Positions 6,795 through 9,338 of a DNA stretch of 9,338 bases are shown one piece after another. Numbering within the stretch: position 1 is the stretch's first letter; every line of letters begins with the position of its first letter. The DNA is from Clostridia bacterium. Its GTDB lineage: Bacteria; Bacillota; Clostridia; Christensenellales; Borkfalkiaceae. The stretch is taken from NCBI GenBank assembly GCA_017457345.1, contig JAFTHR010000001.1, positions 1 to 9,338 of the forward strand. Reading direction: 5' to 3'. The notes under the pieces are model-generated. The model searched no databases. It saw only the letters and a list, made by a program, of their open reading frames with translations, and was not told the origin of the DNA. Position numbers and translations under genes: made by a program.

Positions 6795-7235
6795 TTATTT
6801 CGTTCCCGTACTCCCAAAACCGCCTTCGCCGCGAACGGTATTCCCAAGTTCTTCCGCTTGTTCGTATTCCACCTTTAAAAAGGGAGCGATAACTAGTTGC
6901 GCAATCCGTTCGCCGCTTGCAATTTTTTGCACCGTGTTAGAGTGATTATGGAGTGCCACCATCACTTCTCCGCGGTAATCGGAATCCACCACGCCAACTT
7001 TGTTGGCGGGAGCAAGCGAACGCTTGCAAGCAAGTCCGCTACGCGCATAAATAAGCCCTGCGTATCCTTCGGGAATTTCTAAGGCAAGCCCGGTATGAAT
7101 AAATTTGGTTTCTCCCGGAGCAAACTCCACGTCTCCATCCGTCACGGCGTACAAATCCGCACCGGCGGCAAACTCAGAACCGTACGTAGGAAGTACGGCG
7201 CGTTCATCTAATTTTTTCACGGCAATTTTCGGCAT
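6795..7235 (-). CDS. dut: Deoxyuridine 5'-triphosphate nucleotidohydrolase (dUTPase)
   Basis: Dut hydrolyses dUTP to dUMP and pyrophosphate, keeping uracil out of DNA and supplying dUMP for thymidylate synthesis. At 146 residues it is the usual size of the homotrimeric enzyme. All five motifs are present: AGADLYA (24-30), ARSGLA (64-69), GVVDSDYRGEVMV (81-93, with the catalytic Asp), GERIAQLVI (108-116) and the flexible C-terminal RGEGGFGSTG (135-144), whose aromatic residue stacks over the uracil. The ATG at 7235 has AAAGGAG seven bases upstream. It is the first gene of the five-gene operon continuing into trmB and the ABC importer. Phages also carry dut, and phage-like genes lie just upstream, but the terminator and promoter between them and the housekeeping gene downstream favour a host gene. 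Confidence 0.96.
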   Translation of the reverse strand: MPKIAVKKLDERAVLPTYGSEFAAGADLYAVTDGDVEFAPGETKFIHTGLALEIPEGYAGLIYARSGLACKRSLAPANKVGVVDSDYRGEVMVALHNHSNTVQKIASGERIAQLVIAPFLKVEYEQAEELGNTVRGEGGFGSTGTK

Positions 7236-7288
7236 AACCTTTCTCCTTTCGGCGCTTTAATAGCCCGCGCCGCAAGTTATTTTTCTTC

Positions 7289-7317
7289 ATTATACCAAAT
7301 CACGCAAAAAAAGGCAA
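7289..7317 (-). promoter_or_regulatory. Extended -10 promoter of the dut-trmB-ABC operon
   Basis: On the minus strand a perfect TATAAT (7289-7294) is preceded by TGG, giving the extended TGnTATAAT form. Seventeen bases further upstream is TTGCCT (7312-7317), matching the -35 consensus at four of six positions. The -35 hexamer is made from the downstream arm and first U of the preceding terminator hairpin. Transcription should start near 7282, leaving a leader of about 47 bases before dut. No riboswitch-like fold is evident in that short leader. Confidence 0.72.
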
Positions 7318-7338
7318 CGGTTTATCGCACCCGTTGCC
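7306..7338 (-). terminator. Intrinsic terminator of the phage-like operon
   Basis: Read on the minus strand, GGCAACGG (7331-7338) pairs perfectly with CCGTTGCC (7313-7320) across a ten-base loop and is followed by seven U (7306-7312). It lies about 60 bases after the stop codon of the 162-residue gene and ends that transcript before dut. On the plus strand the hairpin is followed by CCG and six T, so it may also stop rightward transcription. Confidence 0.9.
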
Positions 7339-7339
7339 C

Positions 7340-7358
7340 CGTTTTTTCTTAAAAAACG
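7340..7358. repeat. Second small A/T hairpin next to the terminator
   Basis: CGTTTTTT (7340-7347) and AAAAAACG (7351-7358) are exact inverted copies around CTT. The structure sits one base from the main terminator stem and may act as an auxiliary hairpin. It is mostly A-T pairs, so it is weak and has no proven role. Confidence 0.35.
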
Positions 7359-7397
7359 AACTTTGGCAATTCCTTTTTTATTCCTTAATTTTTCCTT

Positions 7398-7886
7398 TCA
7401 CACCGACGCTTCTACAAAATAAAACTCATAAAGAGACTCGTAGTTCTCCCCTAAATAGTTCAAAGCGTTCTTATCTTCACAAAACGCCGCAAACCGCTCT
7501 TTGGGATCAGAATAAGTTGTTTCGTAGTAAGTCCGTACTACCGCAAGACGCTCTTCGTACGAATACGCATAATTGAGTTCATACGGGCAAGACTCCGCCT
7601 CTTCCATATCTTTAAGCGAATATCGCAAATAGAAGAGCAAGCCGTTTCTAAGCGTTTCCACCTGCTCGTTAAAACGCTCGTCTAACTCCGCGCACACGCT
7701 TTGATAAACGGACGATCGATAAATGCCGTTTTTAAGCAACCGAAACTTCTCCCTGTCCTTATCTTCTTTGAGTTTGAACTCCAACTCGTCCTTTTCCTGC
7801 TGCACTTCCCGAATATGTGCAATTTGCGTTTCGGAAAGGACGGCGTACTGCTCCGTAGTATAAGAAATTATATCGATATTTTCCAT
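7398..7886 (-). CDS. Hypothetical protein, 162 residues, helical and Tyr/Glu-rich
   Basis: I do not recognise this protein. It has no signal peptide and no membrane span. Residues 18-80 are highly charged and look helical, with a stretch at about 26-50 (REVQQEKDELEFKLKEDKDR and onward) that could form a coiled coil, followed by KNGIYRSSVYQSV. The C-terminal half is unusually rich in tyrosine, with 17 in the whole protein, clustered at 102-125 and 144-156. The start is certain: the ATG at 7886 has a near-perfect TAAGGAGG site, whose TAA is the stop codon of the preceding gene. The two genes are thus tightly coupled, and it is the last gene of its operon before a strong terminator. A role as a small phage structural or assembly protein is a guess from the neighbour alone. 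Confidence 0.75.
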   Translation of the reverse strand: MENIDIISYTTEQYAVLSETQIAHIREVQQEKDELEFKLKEDKDREKFRLLKNGIYRSSVYQSVCAELDERFNEQVETLRNGLLFYLRYSLKDMEEAESCPYELNYAYSYEERLAVVRTYYETTYSDPKERFAAFCEDKNALNYLGENYESLYEFYFVEASV

Positions 7887-7895
7887 ATACCCTCC

Positions 7896-9242
7896 TTACC
7901 TTTTGAGTTTTTCCGTGGCGATATCCACACGCTCTAATTCCGCACCTGCATCAAGCGTGAACGTCAAGGAAAACCGATTCCCTTTTAAGCGCACGAATAT
8001 CGGCTCGCCATCTTCTAACGCCACGCGGAAACTCTTTTCTTCTTTTCCGTTTGAAACTACTACCGTCAAAGCACCGCGCCCGCAAAAGTCCATCCGTTCA
8101 AAGGTAGCCTGCTCGCCCGCCGTGCAAATTTCAAATTTATCCACGGTAAAGGTATAGCCCATTAAAAATGATTCCAGCGAATTAGCCGCAAGCAATCGAT
8201 CGTTGAATAGTCCACCAAATTTTTCGCCATTCGCAAAGAGCGGGTACCCAAAGCCCTTTCCAATTGCTTCCCATACGTTCAACAAGGACGCTTGCCCGTT
8301 ATTAAGATGCACCGCAAGCGTACAGTCCAGCCCGTCCACACTCACGCGAACGAAATACTGTCCGTTTGAACAAATCGCTTTACTCCAAGCGTAATCCTTA
8401 CTAACGTTAAAATTTCTTACGTCGAGCAACTTTTTCGTGGTAAGCCCCGAACAAAGATACACGCCGTCCTCTGCAAGAAAACAAACCCCTTTATCGCACC
8501 GCGCCGCCGTATTTGTGGAGATTGACTTCCCGTCGTAATGCACGCTTTTAAGGGAAAAGTCCCGCGCCGCGCCACGCACTTCCAGCCTAGAAATCCCTAA
8601 CGCGGAAAATAAATACAGCGAGCCGTCGTATTCTTCCATATCGATAATCTTACCAAACCTAAAATCCACGGCAAAAAAGCCACCGTCGTCCGCCGAAAGC
8701 GAAAAATCATTTTCGTCCAAAGGCGCGGAATAACGAACAACGTTATCTTCCCCTACTAAAAACAGGCGCTCCCCTGCATACGCCGCGTAAAAGGTTGGAG
8801 TTTCCGATATTTTGGAAAAGGTTTCCCCGTCGAAAATCGAAACGCCGTGCCAACCGCAAAGCACAACGCGCTTCGTACCGTCTTTGCCCACGCATTCCAC
8901 GATTTTCGATCGTACGTATCCCGTTCCTTTTTTCGTGAACGTATCATTTACAACCAAGAAACAATCACCGCTTGTATTGATATAGCAAATCTTTTCCGCA
9001 CCCACTTTTCCAACGGTAAAACTTTGATCTCCTTTCCCCGCTACAACTCCCTTGTTAGCAAATTCCGTTACCACGTTGTTCGCGTTCAAGCCGTTGCCTG
9101 CTTCACAGTTCCAACCACAGCTAGCAACCAGCGTGTCGCCATCCACCGCGGGAACGGCATCTCCACCCATACGGAACTTTGTAAACGAATATCTCTTTTT
9201 TTCAACGCTTTTCGGTTTCGCCGCTTTTTCCACTATTTTCAT
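7896..9242 (-). CDS. Putative phage-like beta-propeller structural protein
   Basis: This 448-residue protein has no signal peptide or membrane span and consists mainly of short alternating hydrophobic strands joined by Gly/Asp turns, as in a beta-propeller. Segments such as AGERLFLVGEDNVVRYSAPL (156-175, followed by DENDF), DGSLYLFSALGISRLEV (206-222) and KGVCFLAEDGVYLCSG (251-266) recall tailed-phage proteins that carry 'vyfSapgdp.df', 'l.vf...gi..l' and 'vfFla.dGvy' repeats. The C-terminal strand-rich part (about 385-448) resembles their end domain. This is pattern recognition, not a search. The start is the ATG at 9242, with AAGGTGG five to seven bases upstream. It overlaps the upstream stop by one base (TGATG). 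An open extension to 9275 is rejected. Alternatives are a domesticated phage protein or an unrelated intracellular propeller. Confidence 0.6.
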   Translation of the reverse strand: MKIVEKAAKPKSVEKKRYSFTKFRMGGDAVPAVDGDTLVASCGWNCEAGNGLNANNVVTEFANKGVVAGKGDQSFTVGKVGAEKICYINTSGDCFLVVNDTFTKKGTGYVRSKIVECVGKDGTKRVVLCGWHGVSIFDGETFSKISETPTFYAAYAGERLFLVGEDNVVRYSAPLDENDFSLSADDGGFFAVDFRFGKIIDMEEYDGSLYLFSALGISRLEVRGAARDFSLKSVHYDGKSISTNTAARCDKGVCFLAEDGVYLCSGLTTKKLLDVRNFNVSKDYAWSKAICSNGQYFVRVSVDGLDCTLAVHLNNGQASLLNVWEAIGKGFGYPLFANGEKFGGLFNDRLLAANSLESFLMGYTFTVDKFEICTAGEQATFERMDFCGRGALTVVVSNGKEEKSFRVALEDGEPIFVRLKGNRFSLTFTLDAGAELERVDIATEKLKR

Positions 9243-9338
9243 CACGCCCACCTTCTTGAAGCGAGCACTTTGCATTTCATTGAACGAAGTGCCGCCCGTA
9301 ACGCTTCTTTATATTTTGCATCCCAAACGGACGCCTGC
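9242..9338 (-). CDS. C-terminal end of an unidentified protein, partial
   Basis: An open frame enters from the right edge and gives 31 residues beginning QASVWDAKYKEALRAAL and ending ASRRWA, then TGA at 9244-9242. The end is basic (eight Arg or Lys in the last 20 residues) and probably helical. The stop overlaps the ATG of the propeller-like gene by one base (TGATG), and the ribosome binding site of that gene lies inside this frame, an arrangement typical of coupled genes in an operon. That junction is the main support for its being real. Too little is present to name a family. Confidence 0.5.
   Translation of the reverse strand, partial: QASVWDAKYKEALRAALRSMKCKVLASRRWA

Noticed and set aside
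6794..6847. Earlier trmB start at 6847
   Set aside because: It would overlap the conserved C-terminal motif of Dut. The ATG at 6793 follows the dut stop by one base and gives the usual basic MRMR start.
7236..7288. Riboswitch or attenuator in the dut leader
   Set aside because: The leader is only about 47 bases, with one GC-rich patch and no conserved riboswitch elements.
9243..9275. Longer start for the propeller-like protein at 9275
   Set aside because: There is no ribosome binding site for it, whereas the ATG at 9242 has AAGGTGG at correct spacing and a TGATG junction with the upstream frame.

Overview
The window looks like chromosomal DNA from an uncultured member of the Bacillota, probably the Clostridia. 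The evidence is strong AAGGAGG-type ribosome binding sites, sigma-A-like promoters, tightly packed operons, a moderate GC content, and a Firmicutes-type gene set (Pta-AckA, TmcAL/YlbM, a probable DUF177 start, Dut, TrmB). The exact lineage cannot be fixed from this stretch. Nearly everything is coding, and no gene-free stretch exceeds about 165 bases. I see no rRNA, tRNA, CRISPR array, insertion sequence or attachment site.

Region 1 (1-2410, minus strand) is acetate metabolism. A promoter at 2378-2406 drives pta (phosphotransacetylase) and ackA (acetate kinase), 15 bases apart, which together turn acetyl-CoA into acetate and ATP. Beyond ackA, a consensus promoter at 49-77 fires into the first codons of what looks like a DUF177 (YceD) protein at the window edge.

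Region 2 (2426-3580, plus strand) is tmcAL, a tRNA-Met cytidine acetate ligase that uses acetate and ATP. It is divergent from the acetate-producing operon. A perfect hairpin at 3579-3609 closes it and also closes the operon that converges from the right.

Region 3 (3608-7317, minus strand) is one apparent operon: dut, trmB, then a lipoprotein substrate-binding protein, a permease and an ATPase forming an SsuABC/ThiXYZ-type importer. Its genes are 1, 2, 9 and -4 bases apart. Its promoter at 7289-7317 has its -35 element inside the terminator hairpin of the preceding operon. trmB carries a one-base frameshift and also departs from the family's core motif.

Region 4 (7306-9338, minus strand) is the least ordinary part. 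It is the 3' end of another operon, holding the tail of an unknown gene, a 448-residue protein that resembles phage beta-propeller structural proteins, and a 162-residue Tyr/Glu-rich protein with a helical N-terminal half, followed by a strong terminator. It may be a phage-derived or prophage-edge module lying directly against housekeeping genes.
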